Shown here: piece after piece, positions 8,767-17,652 of the stretch
How the letters are laid out: the number at the start of each line of letters is the position of its first letter
Position numbering within the stretch: position 1 is the first letter of the stretch
Assembly (NCBI RefSeq): GCF_004745825.1
Contig: NZ_SRLA01000001.1
Coordinates: 248,001 to 312,000 of the forward strand
DNA: 64,000 nt
Reading direction: 5' to 3'
Source of the DNA: Hymenobacter fodinae
Lineage (GTDB): Bacteria; Bacteroidota; Bacteroidia; Cytophagales; Hymenobacteraceae
Made by a program: the position numbers and the translations under genes
Notes under the pieces: model-generated
Told to the model about the DNA's origin: nothing
Databases searched by the model: none
What the model saw: the letters and a program-made list of their open reading frames with translations, nothing else

Positions 8767-9111
8767 CTATTCTTTTCGGCGGAAAGGGCGGAAGGCCGAT
8801 GAGGTGTTGGCCTTGAGAACCGCACCTATGCCTTGGTGTGCCGTGAAGAAGCTGTTAACGGCGGCCGTTAGGCCAGCATCGTCGTCCAGCGCTACATCAG
8901 CTAGCACGTCGCGCTGGTCTAAAGGGGCGGGGAGGGTGCTAAGGCGGCAGCGCGGAATGCTAAGCGGGTGCTCGGCGTACAGCACGGTACCATCCTGGGC
9001 GGCGTGGGTGTGGCGGTAGCGCCAGGCTACGTTGTAGGCCACTGCTTTACCGAAGGCGTTAGGATCGGTGTACGTTTCGAAGCCAAGCTGGCGCAAATAT
9101 TCTTCTGTCAT
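8767..9111 (-). CDS. Hypothetical protein
   Basis: A 114-residue soluble protein with no signal peptide or membrane segment. I do not recognise the family. It contains a Tyr/Arg/His-rich stretch (NVAWRYRHTHAAQDG), a mildly acidic middle (DVLADVALDDDAG) and a basic C-terminus. Base composition matches the surroundings and the frame is closed by a shared terminator. It could form a transcription unit with the hydrolase gene upstream on the same strand, although 127 bases separate them. Confidence 0.6.
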   Translation of the reverse strand: MTEEYLRQLGFETYTDPNAFGKAVAYNVAWRYRHTHAAQDGTVLYAEHPLSIPRCRLSTLPAPLDQRDVLADVALDDDAGLTAAVNSFFTAHQGIGAVLKANTSSAFRPFRRKE

Positions 9112-9238
9112 CCTGTAAGTTACACCTTTTCTGGGCGGGAGCAGGCCGACGCGCAGAGTAAGGTAGGGGGCCGGCTCAGCACCTGCCTGCTAGGCCTGCT
9201 CCTGCTGAGTGACTTAGGCCTGTAACCTAGTACCTGAA

Positions 9239-10159
9239 CTACCTGTGCTTGCGGGTAACTAGCCAGGCACTGCCGGACACTACGGCCAGTATGCTGCCCA
9301 CTAATACGGCAGCCCGGAGGGGCTGCAGTGGGCGGCGTTGGGTTACGGGAGAACTACCTGCGGGAAGTTGCTGGCCACTGGTAACCCGTAAGATTACCTG
9401 CACGGTTTCCTCGGGCTTGTCCCACTGTGGAAAGTGGCCGCACTCCTCAAACCAATACAGCCGAGCATCGGGGAAAAGCTCCTGGGCGCGGTAGGCCTGC
9501 CGCGGGAAGCACACCCGGTCTTCGCGGCCCCAGCCAATAACCAGCGGCTCCCGGATGCTGCCTTTTGGGGCACCCAGCTGCTTCTCGCCGTAGGCCAGGT
9601 TATGCAGCAGCTCATCAAAAGAAGGGGAGGCTACAAACGTCTGTAGCTCATCCAGGGCCACCTGCGGGGCAAGCCGCCAGGGCCGAGCCGAGAACTGGGC
9701 AAACAGCAGCGTCCGGCCCAAGGTGGTGCTGGTAATGGTAGGCAGGGCCGGCTGCAGGGCGCGCACCAGCCGGATGGAAGCCGCTACTGAGTAGTAGAAC
9801 GTAGGAATTTCCCAGCCCCGCCAAAAGCCGCCGGGGTCGAGGGAGACGACTGCGCCCACTACGCCCCCGCGCCGGGCTAGTTCCAGTACCAGCCGTGCCC
9901 CCATGGAGCTGCCTACCGCATCGATGCCCAATAGGTCATGGTTGCGCAGAAACTCCGTCACGGCATCGGCCAGCGTCCGGATGGAAACTTCACCCGGCAG
10001 GGGCGGGGTAGCCCCGAAGCCGGGCAAGTCCACGGCAATGACGTCGCGCTCCGCCGCCAGGGCCGGCAGAATAGTTTGCCAGGAGCGCCAACTACCCCCA
10101 ATTCCGTGTAGCAGGAGCAGGGGTTTGCCGCTCCCGCGCCGGATGTAATGCATATCCAT
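9239..10159 (-). CDS. Alpha/beta hydrolase with C-terminal membrane anchor
   Basis: A 306-residue serine hydrolase. The oxyanion block HGIGGS is at residues 18-23 and the nucleophile elbow GSSMG has Ser85. The acid is probably in GREDRVC and the catalytic His in ECGHFPQW. After the hydrolase fold there is a Gln/Pro/Ser-rich linker and a C-terminal hydrophobic helix (LRAAVLVGSILAVVSGSAWLV) followed by a basic end, so the enzyme is likely anchored to the inner membrane with the catalytic domain on the cytoplasmic side. No signal peptide is visible. The substrate cannot be told from sequence; epoxide hydrolase- or haloperoxidase-like enzymes share this layout. Confidence 0.88.
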   Translation of the reverse strand: MDMHYIRRGSGKPLLLLHGIGGSWRSWQTILPALAAERDVIAVDLPGFGATPPLPGEVSIRTLADAVTEFLRNHDLLGIDAVGSSMGARLVLELARRGGVVGAVVSLDPGGFWRGWEIPTFYYSVAASIRLVRALQPALPTITSTTLGRTLLFAQFSARPWRLAPQVALDELQTFVASPSFDELLHNLAYGEKQLGAPKGSIREPLVIGWGREDRVCFPRQAYRAQELFPDARLYWFEECGHFPQWDKPEETVQVILRVTSGQQLPAGSSPVTQRRPLQPLRAAVLVGSILAVVSGSAWLVTRKHR

Positions 10160-10282
10160 AGGTACAATTCAACAAGGTATGCGGCCGGTGGGGATTACAC
10201 CCCACGTAGCCTAAGCCGTTGAGGTCTACGCAAGAGGTAGGTCCTGGGGAGGTACAGAATCAGGAGGTGGCCTAGAAGTGAG

Positions 10283-11251
10283 CTAGGGTACTATCACGAT
10301 TTTGCCCGTGGTGTGGTGGGTCTCAATCTGCCGGAAGGCCTCCGGAACTTGCTCCAACGGATACGTTTGGCTTACCTGAATCTTCAGCTTACCCGCGTCG
10401 GCTAGCTCCCGTAGGTGGTCGAGCTGCGGGGCGTTGGGCTCCACAAACAGGTACTTGAATTGTACTTCGGGGCCTAGGTCAAGTCCTTCGCCGTGGCTAA
10501 GGATGGATACCAGCGTGCCGGTGGGCTTAATGGCCGCCGCGCTTTGGGCCAGCGTCTCGCCGCTGATGCAGTCGAAGAGTAGATCTACGCCCTCCGGGAA
10601 AATGGCTTTCACCGCATCGGCTACCGGGCCCTGGGCGTAGTCAATGGTGTAGTCGGCGCCTAGCGCCCGCATATATTCCTGGTTGCGGGCGCTGGCTACA
10701 GCCACCACCGTAGCGCCGTGCGCCTTGGCCAGCTGAATAGCCTGGCTGCCTACTCCACCAGAAGCCCCCAATATCAGCACCGAGTGCCCGGCCTGCAGCT
10801 GCCCGGCATCAAACATCGACTGGTAGGCCGTGAGGCCCGCCAGCGGAATACCCGCAGCCTCTTCCCAACTCAGGCCCTTGGGGCGGGCGGCTACGTAGCT
10901 TTCGGGCAGCACAATGTACTCGGCAAACGTGCCCAGGTGCACGGTTGGGCGGCGGGCATAGGCGTACACCTCATCGCCGGGCGAAAAACGCCGGGCGCTG
11001 TGGCCGCACTCTTCTACCACGCCCGCCACATCCCAGCCGGGTATAACGGGGAAGGTGTAGGGAAGAAACTGCTGCATGTGGCCACCCCGAATGAAAGCAT
11101 CCACGGGGTTTACGCCGGCCGCTTTCACCCGGATTAGCACTTCTCCTTCCTGCACTGCCGGGACGTCCAGTGTTTCTACCCGCACGTTGTCGGGGCCGCC
11201 AAACTCGCGGTAGAGCGCGGCTTTCATCTGTTTTGCCATAAGTTTTTGCAT
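10283..11251 (-). CDS. NADP-dependent quinone oxidoreductase-like MDR protein
   Basis: A 322-residue member of the medium-chain dehydrogenase/reductase superfamily. The N-terminal GroES-like domain (AAGVNPVDAFIRGG, PGWDVAGVV) lacks the catalytic-zinc cysteines, as in the zeta-crystallin/quinone reductase branch. The Rossmann motif GASGGVG sits in the middle and precedes LAKAHGATVVAVAS. It probably reduces quinones or enones with NADPH in the cytoplasm. The true start may be the internal Met at residue 9, where the family usually begins; the extra residues look non-conserved. It lies alone between genes of unrelated function. A second MDR gene is at 30336-31277. Confidence 0.9.
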   Translation of the reverse strand: MQKLMAKQMKAALYREFGGPDNVRVETLDVPAVQEGEVLIRVKAAGVNPVDAFIRGGHMQQFLPYTFPVIPGWDVAGVVEECGHSARRFSPGDEVYAYARRPTVHLGTFAEYIVLPESYVAARPKGLSWEEAAGIPLAGLTAYQSMFDAGQLQAGHSVLILGASGGVGSQAIQLAKAHGATVVAVASARNQEYMRALGADYTIDYAQGPVADAVKAIFPEGVDLLFDCISGETLAQSAAAIKPTGTLVSILSHGEGLDLGPEVQFKYLFVEPNAPQLDHLRELADAGKLKIQVSQTYPLEQVPEAFRQIETHHTTGKIVIVP

Positions 11252-11372
11252 GGATGAGTTACCAGAAACGCCCGTTCAGTAAGCTCGACGGTAGCGGATA
11301 CTGCGTAACCAGAGCGTTAACTCTGCCCCCGTTATACGGCGTACACTACATCCCGACCAACCTTACCGCGCC

Positions 11373-11633
11373 ATGCCCCTCCACCCCAAACTCATTGAAA
11401 AGCTCAGCAAAGTATATGAACCCTCGGCCACCCTGGACGATGCATTCAGGGGCCTCGCCCTGACTTTCATTACAAACGAGCTGGGTGAGCCCGTGACCTT
11501 GTTCCTGGGGAAGCGCCGGCCCGATGGTGCCATTACCGGTGAGCGGTACGTGCGCACCATCAAGCGGGAGCCGGGCAGCTCGCGCGTGCTCTCCAGCCAC
11601 TGGGACCTGAAGGGAAAAGTATCGCGCGCCTGA
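11373..11633 (+). CDS. Small conserved-looking protein of unknown function
   Basis: An 86-residue soluble protein with no signal or membrane segment. It has an acidic/hydrophobic N-terminus (LIEKLSKVYEPSATLDDAF) and a strand-rich C-terminus (PVTLFLGKRRPDG, GERYVRTIKRE). I do not recognise a named domain. The start ATG is good for codon use and the gene ends 14 bases before the convergent HAD gene. Function unknown. Confidence 0.7.
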   Translation: MPLHPKLIEKLSKVYEPSATLDDAFRGLALTFITNELGEPVTLFLGKRRPDGAITGERYVRTIKREPGSSRVLSSHWDLKGKVSRA

Positions 11634-11647
11634 ACTGGCCTAGGCCA

Positions 11648-12286
11648 CTAGAGCAAGTTCCGGAGGTCGGCGAGCTGGTTGATGCGCAGCGGAGCCTCTT
11701 CCGGGCTGACCTCACCAAAACCATAGGTGGCGAAAATGAAGGGGGTGCCGCTCTGTTGACTGGCCTCAAAGTCGCCGCGGGTGTCGCCCACGTATACCGG
11801 TGCTTGCAGGCCGTATTGGCTTACCACCTCGCTGATGTTCTCCGACTTGGGCAGCCCGCGAGTACCGAAGCACTGGTGCCCCTCAAAATAGTGGCCTAGC
11901 TGGCTGTTCTCGAAGAAGGCCTCCACGTAGCCACGCTGGCAGTTGCTGACGATGAACAGGCGGTACTGGCGCTCCTGCAGGTAGCGCAAGGTTTCTTCTA
12001 GCTCGGGGTAGAGCACGCCCCCATGCTCGCGGGCGGCGGTCAGCTCCTGCTCAGCGCATAAGGCCTGGAATTCCTCCCGACGTTCGGCGGGCAACGTGGG
12101 AAACAGGCGCTCATACACTGCCCCGTAGGGCATACCCGTCACGGATTGTACCTGAGCTAGAGTGATGTCGTGCTCAATATAATCGACGCTGTTTTTGGCC
12201 GCTTGAAAGGCTTTGGTAATGGCTTCGGAGGAATTCCAGAGGGTGCCATCCAAGTCGAAGATGACGCTATCGAAACGTTGTAACAT
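11648..12286 (-). CDS. HAD-family phosphatase (phosphoglycolate phosphatase-like)
   Basis: A 212-residue HAD hydrolase. The start at 12286 was chosen because it places the nucleophile motif FDLDGT at residues 10-15 (Asp11 and Asp13); a longer frame adds 39 unconserved residues. Later HAD motifs are FIVSNCQ (motif II) and a Lys before the YVGDTRGDFEAS block (motif III/IV). A helical cap lies between motifs I and II. The enzyme is expected to remove phosphate from a small metabolite, perhaps phosphoglycolate, but substrate assignment within this subfamily is unreliable. It stands alone. Confidence 0.9.
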   Translation of the reverse strand: MLQRFDSVIFDLDGTLWNSSEAITKAFQAAKNSVDYIEHDITLAQVQSVTGMPYGAVYERLFPTLPAERREEFQALCAEQELTAAREHGGVLYPELEETLRYLQERQYRLFIVSNCQRGYVEAFFENSQLGHYFEGHQCFGTRGLPKSENISEVVSQYGLQAPVYVGDTRGDFEASQQSGTPFIFATYGFGEVSPEEAPLRINQLADLRNLL

Positions 12287-12633
12287 GCAGAAGCTAAGTT
12301 GTAAGTAGAAGGGAAGCGGGGGTGGCCTAGGAACTCCTAAGGGCGCCGATTGTTGCTTTTTTCTGCTGCCCACGTGGTTTTGCGGGAAGTTCGCCTCACG
12401 CAATTCAGGCTGAGAGTAAGCACTTCTGCCGCCCGATCAATTGGGGTAGCTACACGGTTTAGCTTGCATAAGTGCAATTATATATCTGATAGGTTAGATA
12501 AATATTTATTTTGCTATATTATAACATTATGTAGAAAATACGCCTATTTTCGTGATGTAAGCTGCGTATATCTAAGATGGATAATACCACGGAGGTGTAG
12601 TAGCAATAGGTCATCATTTTATTAATCTTTTGT
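12287..12633. other. Gene-free stretch, AT-rich in its second half
   Basis: 347 bases without a supported gene. The first half is GC-rich, with one TGGCCTAG octamer near 12323. From about 12470 it becomes strongly AT-rich, which fits a promoter for the downstream gene at 12634. I see no convincing hairpin, tRNA or repeat. Confidence 0.5.
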
Positions 12634-12921
12634 ATGTCCAAAATACTACTCCTCTTTCTGTGTGCGCTGATGCTCCTGTTGGAGCCAGTAGCTGCAGTGG
12701 CAGCCCCGCGGGAGGCAGCTACCACTGAAACCGCCGCTAGCAGTAGCAGCCGGATTGGGCACCGCCCCAATTACAAGAAGTACCGCGGCAACAGCCGACA
12801 CAAGCCCCGTAAGTTGGGCGTATTTCGGCGTTGGAAGTTGTATCGGAAGGCTAAGAAAAAGCGCGCCGCTCGCGGCATCCCCAGCGTAAAGGCTGGCAAA
12901 CCAGTAAGAACAAGTAAGTAA
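12634..12921 (+). CDS. Small secreted highly basic protein
   Basis: A 95-residue protein with a signal peptide (hydrophobic stretch at residues 4-22 ending in AVAAP). The mature part has a short Thr/Ser-rich segment and then a very basic region: HRPNYKKYRGNSRHKPRKLG and several Arg/Lys clusters, about one third Lys plus Arg. I do not recognise a family. Such a charge could bind nucleic acid, polyanionic polysaccharide or membranes, but nothing in the sequence decides this. A terminator follows directly, so it is probably transcribed alone from the AT-rich region upstream. Confidence 0.75.
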   Translation: MSKILLLFLCALMLLLEPVAAVAAPREAATTETAASSSSRIGHRPNYKKYRGNSRHKPRKLGVFRRWKLYRKAKKKRAARGIPSVKAGKPVRTSK

Positions 12922-12943
12922 CCCGTTTCACTTCGGATACGGT

Positions 12944-12977
12944 AGCCGCCACCTTCCACTACTGGATGGTGGCGGCT
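12944..12977 (+). terminator. Hairpin terminator
   Basis: AGCCGCCACC (12944-12953) pairs with GGTGGCGGCT (12968-12977) over a 14-nt loop, followed by TTGTTTT, 23 bases after the stop of the basic protein gene. Confidence 0.8.
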
Positions 12978-13120
12978 TTGTTTTAGAAGTGAAGGCAGGG
13001 CAGCGCTGAAATGAGAACCGCGGGCGTACCTATTCTGGCTTGGGCGCCGTACGCAGCCTGTGGGCTGGGTGGTGTGCACCGCGTTGCCGAGTCCGCTGAT
13101 TTCTGGTCTCCCGCGCTTGT

Positions 13121-14791
13121 ATGGCTCTCCCCTCCCGTTCCACTTCCTCCGCTGCCCCTGATGAGGCCCCGGCCACCCTCTGGACGCCCTTCACATTTGC
13201 CGTATTCCGGGCTATCTGGATTGCCTCGGTCGTGTCAAACATTGGCACCTGGATGCAAAACGTGGCTGGCGTATGGCTCGTCACTACGCTTACTACCTCG
13301 GCCCTGCTGGTGTCCTTGATGCAAACGGCCACCAGCTTACCGGCCTTTCTGCTGAGCATGCCCGCCGGCGCCATCGCCGACCTTATTGATCGGCGCCGGC
13401 TGCTGCTGTTTACGCAGGGCTTTATGGCGGTAGTGGCGCTGCTGCTGGGAGTGCTCACGCTGCTGGGCGAGGTTTCGGCATTTGGGGTGCTGGCTCTCAC
13501 GTTTGTGCTGGGTATTGGGGCAGCTATTAATGCGCCGGTGTGGCAAACCGTAACGGTAGAGCTGGTGCCCCGCAAAGTGCTGGGCTTCGCCATCACGCTC
13601 AATGGCGTCAGCAACAACATTGCCCGGGCCATTGGGCCGGCTATTGGGGGCGTCATCATTGCTTATTACTCGCCGGGATGGGTATTTCTGCTGAATGCGG
13701 TGTCGTTTCTGGGCACCTTCGCGGTAATCTACACCTGGAAACGGCAGGCAGAGGTTGCCAGCGGGCCCGCCGAGAACTTTATGGGAGCCCTGCGGGCTGG
13801 AATGCGCTACGTGCAGTATTCGCCGGCTATTTATGCGGTGCTGTTCCGCACGTTTGCCTTTTCTTTTGGGGCCAGCGCCATGTGGGGGTTGCTCTCGGTG
13901 GTAGTTGCGCGCCGTCTGCACCTAAGCTCAGGCTCCTACGGCGTGATGCTCTCGTGGCTGGGGGCGGGCGCCATTGCAGGTGCTTTCTTGATGGGGCGCG
14001 TCGGCAACCGCATCAACTACAACCAGCGGGTGCTGCTGGGTACCCTAGTGTTTGTGGGTACCAACGTGGCCCTGGCCCTGGCGCCGGCCATTCAGTGGCT
14101 CTATCCGGTGATGTTTATATCGGGCATTGCCTGGCTGATGACCATGACCAGCTTCAGCACCACCGTGCAGCTCAACGTGCCTAAGTGGGTGCAGGCCCGG
14201 GTGGTAAGCATGTACATGCTGGTGTTTCAGGCGGGCCTGTCGCTGGGGAGCGTGGTGTGGGGCGAGCTGGCCGACCGCACTACCCTGGAGCTGGCTCTGC
14301 TAGGGGCAGCAGGCTGGATGCTGCTGAGTATGCTGCTGGCGCTTCCGTTTCCCATGCGCTCAGGTGAGGGCCTGAACCTGGAGCCCGCCGAGCACTGGCC
14401 TACGCCGACTATGGCCGGCGACATAGACCCCGACGATGGCCCGGTGGTAGTGATGGTGGAGTACCAGGTAGAGCCCGAAAACCAAGCGGCATTCCGGCAG
14501 GCGGCCGAGCAGCTGACCCGCCTGCGCCTGCGCGACGGTTCCCTGCGAGCCGGCGTATTCACGGACATAGCTCAGCCTAACCGCATTACGGAGTTTTTTT
14601 ACGTAGCTACCTGGGGCGAGCATGAGCGGCAGCATCACCGCTTCACGAAGGAAGACCTCGCCGTGGAGGCGCGCGTCCGGCAGTTGCACACCGGCCCCGA
14701 ACCACCGCGCGTCACGCACTTCTTAGCCTTCCCTAAGTCCAGCAACGTGGACGTGCCCACGCCCTACGAAACCATGGAAAGCCCCCAGTAG
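13121..14791 (+). CDS. MFS transporter (EntS/MFS_3 type) with C-terminal monooxygenase-like domain
   Basis: A 556-residue protein. Residues 25 to about 420 form a 12-helix major facilitator resembling the MFS_3 group (enterobactin exporter EntS and relatives), with the typical start FRAIWIASVVSNIGTWMQNVAG and the loop DLIDRRR between helices 2 and 3. Residues of about 450-545 form a soluble alpha/beta domain (VVVMVEYQVEPENQAAFRQA, GVFTDIAQPNRITEFFYVATW) like the antibiotic biosynthesis monooxygenase (ABM) fold. The fusion suggests export plus binding or modification of a small molecule, which is inference. No siderophore genes are adjacent. A hairpin precedes the gene. Confidence 0.9.
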   Translation: MALPSRSTSSAAPDEAPATLWTPFTFAVFRAIWIASVVSNIGTWMQNVAGVWLVTTLTTSALLVSLMQTATSLPAFLLSMPAGAIADLIDRRRLLLFTQGFMAVVALLLGVLTLLGEVSAFGVLALTFVLGIGAAINAPVWQTVTVELVPRKVLGFAITLNGVSNNIARAIGPAIGGVIIAYYSPGWVFLLNAVSFLGTFAVIYTWKRQAEVASGPAENFMGALRAGMRYVQYSPAIYAVLFRTFAFSFGASAMWGLLSVVVARRLHLSSGSYGVMLSWLGAGAIAGAFLMGRVGNRINYNQRVLLGTLVFVGTNVALALAPAIQWLYPVMFISGIAWLMTMTSFSTTVQLNVPKWVQARVVSMYMLVFQAGLSLGSVVWGELADRTTLELALLGAAGWMLLSMLLALPFPMRSGEGLNLEPAEHWPTPTMAGDIDPDDGPVVVMVEYQVEPENQAAFRQAAEQLTRLRLRDGSLRAGVFTDIAQPNRITEFFYVATWGEHERQHHRFTKEDLAVEARVRQLHTGPEPPRVTHFLAFPKSSNVDVPTPYETMESPQ

Positions 14792-14961
14792 TTAGGATAA
14801 AGATGAGCGTGCTGCAGGTAGCTTTTACCGCTTGGCCCACGTAGAGAAAACAGGTGTGTGAAGACGATAGATTGCATGCCAGAAAACAGAAACGGTGTCC
14901 CGCCTGCCGGTGCGCACAAAAGCGGAGCCTTCAACCCCGCAGATACCTACCTTTACACTCG

Positions 14962-15372
14962 ATGAGAGTTTACTTTGAAAACACCGCCGGCCGGTTACTG
15001 GAAGATCCCGCGGGTTTCCTACACGCTCACTGGGGGCCAAACGCCCGCACCTTTGCCGATCTGAAGGCTTTGTTTACTCACATGGCGCTGTGCATGCAGC
15101 AGCGGAAATGGAGCCGGATGCTGATAAATCAGCGCGTAATGCAGCCCTTCAGCCAAGAAGAGCAGCGGTGGGTGGCCGAGCAGTGGCTACCCGGAGCCGT
15201 GCGCACGGCTGGCTACCGCTTCGGGGCGGTGGTAGTATCGGAAAGTGTCCTGACGCGCCTGGCTACGGCCTATATTACCACCCACGTGCAGGGCTTACCT
15301 CTCACGTACCGCTCCTTCGAAACCGACGAAGAGGCGAAGCTTTGGTTGCTGAAGCAGCCGGTTTATCTGTAG
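14962..15372 (+). CDS. Small protein of unknown function, related to 6316-6741
   Basis: A 136-residue cytoplasmic protein. The start at 14962 begins the sequence MRVYFENTAGRLLED; the open frame upstream to 14854 is Cys/Arg-rich and looks non-coding. The layout is strand (RMLINQR), helix, strand (GAVVVSESVLTRLAT) and a C-terminal FETDEEAKLWL block. It shares this pattern with the gene at 6316-6741 and may have the same STAS- or SpoIIAA-like fold. I cannot assign a function. It ends at a strong shared terminator. Confidence 0.78.
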   Translation: MRVYFENTAGRLLEDPAGFLHAHWGPNARTFADLKALFTHMALCMQQRKWSRMLINQRVMQPFSQEEQRWVAEQWLPGAVRTAGYRFGAVVVSESVLTRLATAYITTHVQGLPLTYRSFETDEEAKLWLLKQPVYL

Positions 15373-15440
15373 CAGAGTACTCTAAAAACCATTCTGATCT
15401 GAGCCCAGCTGCTTGATGTGGCCTAGGCCAGTAACAAAAG

Positions 15441-15484
15441 AAAGCCGGGCTTCCCTGACCTAGATAGGAGGGAAGCCCGGCTTT
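15441..15484. terminator. Strong bidirectional terminator
   Basis: A perfect 16-bp stem (15441-15456 with 15469-15484) around a 12-nt loop, with AAAAG on the left and CTTTT on the right. It separates the convergent genes at 14962-15372 and 15554-16825. Confidence 0.88.
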
Positions 15485-15553
15485 TAGTTGCCCTTCAGGT
15501 GAGTAAGGCCGACGTGTGACCTGATTGCTCACTATGCTGACTGGCCTAGCAGC

Positions 15554-16825
15554 TTACCATTCGCCGCTGTTGTTGTTGTCATCATCGAACCCACCCCCAC
15601 CGGTGTCATCCGACGAGGTGTCGTCGTAGTCCGAGGAGAAGTAGTCTTGCGAGTCGTCGGAGGTGGTTTCGGAGAAGTAGTCGGGGGCAGTGTCATCGGT
15701 GCCGCTGGTGCCGCCCAGGGCCGGGAACCCGCCGCCCGTGTAAGCGCCGGCCCCTGCGGCCGCTCCGGTATTGGTATCCAATGGGGGAGGGGTGCGGTCG
15801 ACGTCGTAGCCGGCTGCATTGGGGGTGTCGTGGCCGTGCGCCATGCGGTTGCCCAGGTAAGCGCCGGCCGCAGCGGCGGCACCCGTTGCCAATATACCGC
15901 CCATGCCACTGCCTAGGCCACCACCGCCACCCGAGTTACCGCGGTTAGGTAGGAAATCGGGGCCACCCTGAGGTTGCTGGCCACCCATGCCGCGGCCGTA
16001 GTTGCCCGCGGGGCCATTTGGCTGGTTGGGTAAGAAGTCGGGGGCACCCCCGCCGTTAGTAGGAGTAGCATACGGGTTAGTAGCTGGTGCCGATTTCCGC
16101 CGGAACATCCGGATGATAAGCCACAAGCCACCCCCAATTACTAGGGCACCTAGTAGCAGCGTACCCATGCCTAGGCCAGGTGAGCCCGGGTCAGACGCCG
16201 GAATCGGCGCCGATACGGGGTCGGGCGCGGAGGCACGGGCCGGCAGCTCATCCGACAGGCCTGCACCCGAAGCCGCTACTCCGGCAGTGTTGTCGGTGGC
16301 GGGAGCCGGGGTGGCAGCAGCGGGCTGGTTGGCGTTGGGGTCGGCGGCGAGCATCAGCGCATTCAGGCCCGAGCGCAACCCCGCGAAGTAGTTTCCTTGC
16401 TTGAAGCTGGGCGTCATCTGCTGGTTAATTACCCGGGCCGTAAGCTCGGGCGTAATTTGAGTACGCAGCCCCGAGCCCGCCTGAATGGTAACCTTATGCT
16501 CTTGGGCCCCCAGCAACACTACTACGCCGTTGTTTTTGTCGCGCTGACCTACGCCCCAGGCCAGGCCTAGTGCCCGGCCGTAGTCGGCTACGTCGCGCCC
16601 GCCCAGGGTGGGCACGGTCACCACTACCAGCTGGTTGCCGGTTTTGTCGGCGTAGCGGCGCAAGCCATTTTCCAGGGTTTTTGCATCGGCCGGGCTCATC
16701 AGTTGCGCCTGGTCATTCACAAACCGAAAGGGCGCAGGGCGAGGAGGCAGCTCTTGGGCAACGGCCGCCGCCGGCCGGCCCATGCCTGCTGCCAGCAGCA
16801 GAAAGAAAAGAAGAATACGAACCAT
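15554..16825 (-). CDS. TPM domain protein (YgcG/Psb32-like), membrane-anchored
   Basis: A 423-residue envelope protein. A signal peptide (residues 1-24) is followed by a TPM domain at about 35-165 (FVNDQAQLMSPADAKTLE, NNGVVVLLGAQEHKVTI). TPM domains occur in thylakoid TLP18.3/Psb32 and bacterial YgcG and may have phosphatase activity. A Pro/Ala-rich linker leads to one membrane helix near residue 230 (MGTLLLGALVIGGGLWLIIRMF). The remaining 170 residues are low-complexity Gly/Asn/Pro repeats and an acidic Asp/Ser tail ending in NNNSGEW. The TPM domain should face the periplasm. Function in this organism is not known. Confidence 0.88.
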   Translation of the reverse strand: MVRILLFFLLLAAGMGRPAAAVAQELPPRPAPFRFVNDQAQLMSPADAKTLENGLRRYADKTGNQLVVVTVPTLGGRDVADYGRALGLAWGVGQRDKNNGVVVLLGAQEHKVTIQAGSGLRTQITPELTARVINQQMTPSFKQGNYFAGLRSGLNALMLAADPNANQPAAATPAPATDNTAGVAASGAGLSDELPARASAPDPVSAPIPASDPGSPGLGMGTLLLGALVIGGGLWLIIRMFRRKSAPATNPYATPTNGGGAPDFLPNQPNGPAGNYGRGMGGQQPQGGPDFLPNRGNSGGGGGLGSGMGGILATGAAAAAGAYLGNRMAHGHDTPNAAGYDVDRTPPPLDTNTGAAAGAGAYTGGGFPALGGTSGTDDTAPDYFSETTSDDSQDYFSSDYDDTSSDDTGGGGFDDDNNNSGEW

Positions 16826-16949
16826 GAGACTAGGAAGTAACGTGGAAGAGAAAGGATGCTACCTAGCTTGTACGACCACGGCTGCTAAGTGGCTGTTCGC
16901 AAGCGTAAAAGCTGCCTTATAGTACGGAGCGTGAGGTAGGAGTGAAAGC

Positions 16950-16983
16950 AACAGAGCCCACCCTATAACGGGCGGGCTCTGTT
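16950..16983 (-). terminator. Hairpin downstream of hsp20
   Basis: AACAGAGCCC (16950-16959) pairs with GGGCTCTGTT (16974-16983). It lies 40 bases past the hsp20 stop on the minus strand. T-runs are weak on both sides. Confidence 0.55.
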
Positions 16984-17022
16984 CTGGGCATACCAAGTGA
17001 TTAGTAGCAGGCTAGCAGTGGC

Positions 17023-17652
17023 CTAGGAACCCACACCGGAACTCTGGGGCCGGTTTTGCATTTCCTGAATGGCATCGCCTGTACTCTGGCTGTTTTGGGT
17101 GCCGTTCTGACCGTCCGTCTGAACAGTTACATCGGTGGCCTGCTGGCCCACGCGCTCCGACATCTGGCCGCTGGAGCTTTGGCCGTTGGCGCCGCCGGGC
17201 TGGCTGCTCTGGCCGCCGCGCACCTCAATCTGATGGCGCATGGTTTTCTGTTCGTCTTTGGGCACACTGATATGCAGCATGCCGTTCTCGAAGGCGGCCT
17301 CAATACGGCTGGCATCTACGGTATCGGGGAGCTGGAAAGAACGGTGGAACGAGCCGTAGGAGCTTTCTACTAGGTGGTAACGCCGCTGGTTCTGTTCGTT
17401 GCGGAAGTGCCGCTCACCGGCAATGGTGAGGCGGCCCTGGTGAAAGTCCACCTTGATGTCCTCGCGCTTCATACCGGGCAGGGCAGCTTCAATCTCAAAG
17501 CTTTTCTCGGTTTCGTACGCATCCACGTGGGGCGAGAAGCTGTTCACGCGTCCACGCGCCGCCATAGAGTCGTTGAAGAACCGGTCGAGCATCGTGCTGA
17601 AGCTAGAGGAGGCCAAGTCGGAAAAGGAGTCCTGATATTTCTGAATAGCCAT
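17023..17652 (-). CDS. Hsp20 family small heat shock protein with long polar tail
   Basis: A 209-residue ATP-independent holdase chaperone of the alpha-crystallin family. The start at 17652 gives MAIQKYQDSFSDL, a normal Hsp20 N-terminus; the upstream extension is not conserved in character. The alpha-crystallin domain spans about residues 45-140 and includes ALPGMKREDIKV and the signature GMLHISVPK. The I-x-V motif (HQIEV) follows. After it come about 60 residues rich in Gln, Ser, Gly and Thr, much longer than the usual short tail. It binds unfolding proteins in the cytoplasm and is normally stress-induced. No CIRCE element was seen upstream. Confidence 0.93.
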   Translation of the reverse strand: MAIQKYQDSFSDLASSSFSTMLDRFFNDSMAARGRVNSFSPHVDAYETEKSFEIEAALPGMKREDIKVDFHQGRLTIAGERHFRNEQNQRRYHLVESSYGSFHRSFQLPDTVDASRIEAAFENGMLHISVPKDEQKTMRHQIEVRGGQSSQPGGANGQSSSGQMSERVGQQATDVTVQTDGQNGTQNSQSTGDAIQEMQNRPQSSGVGS

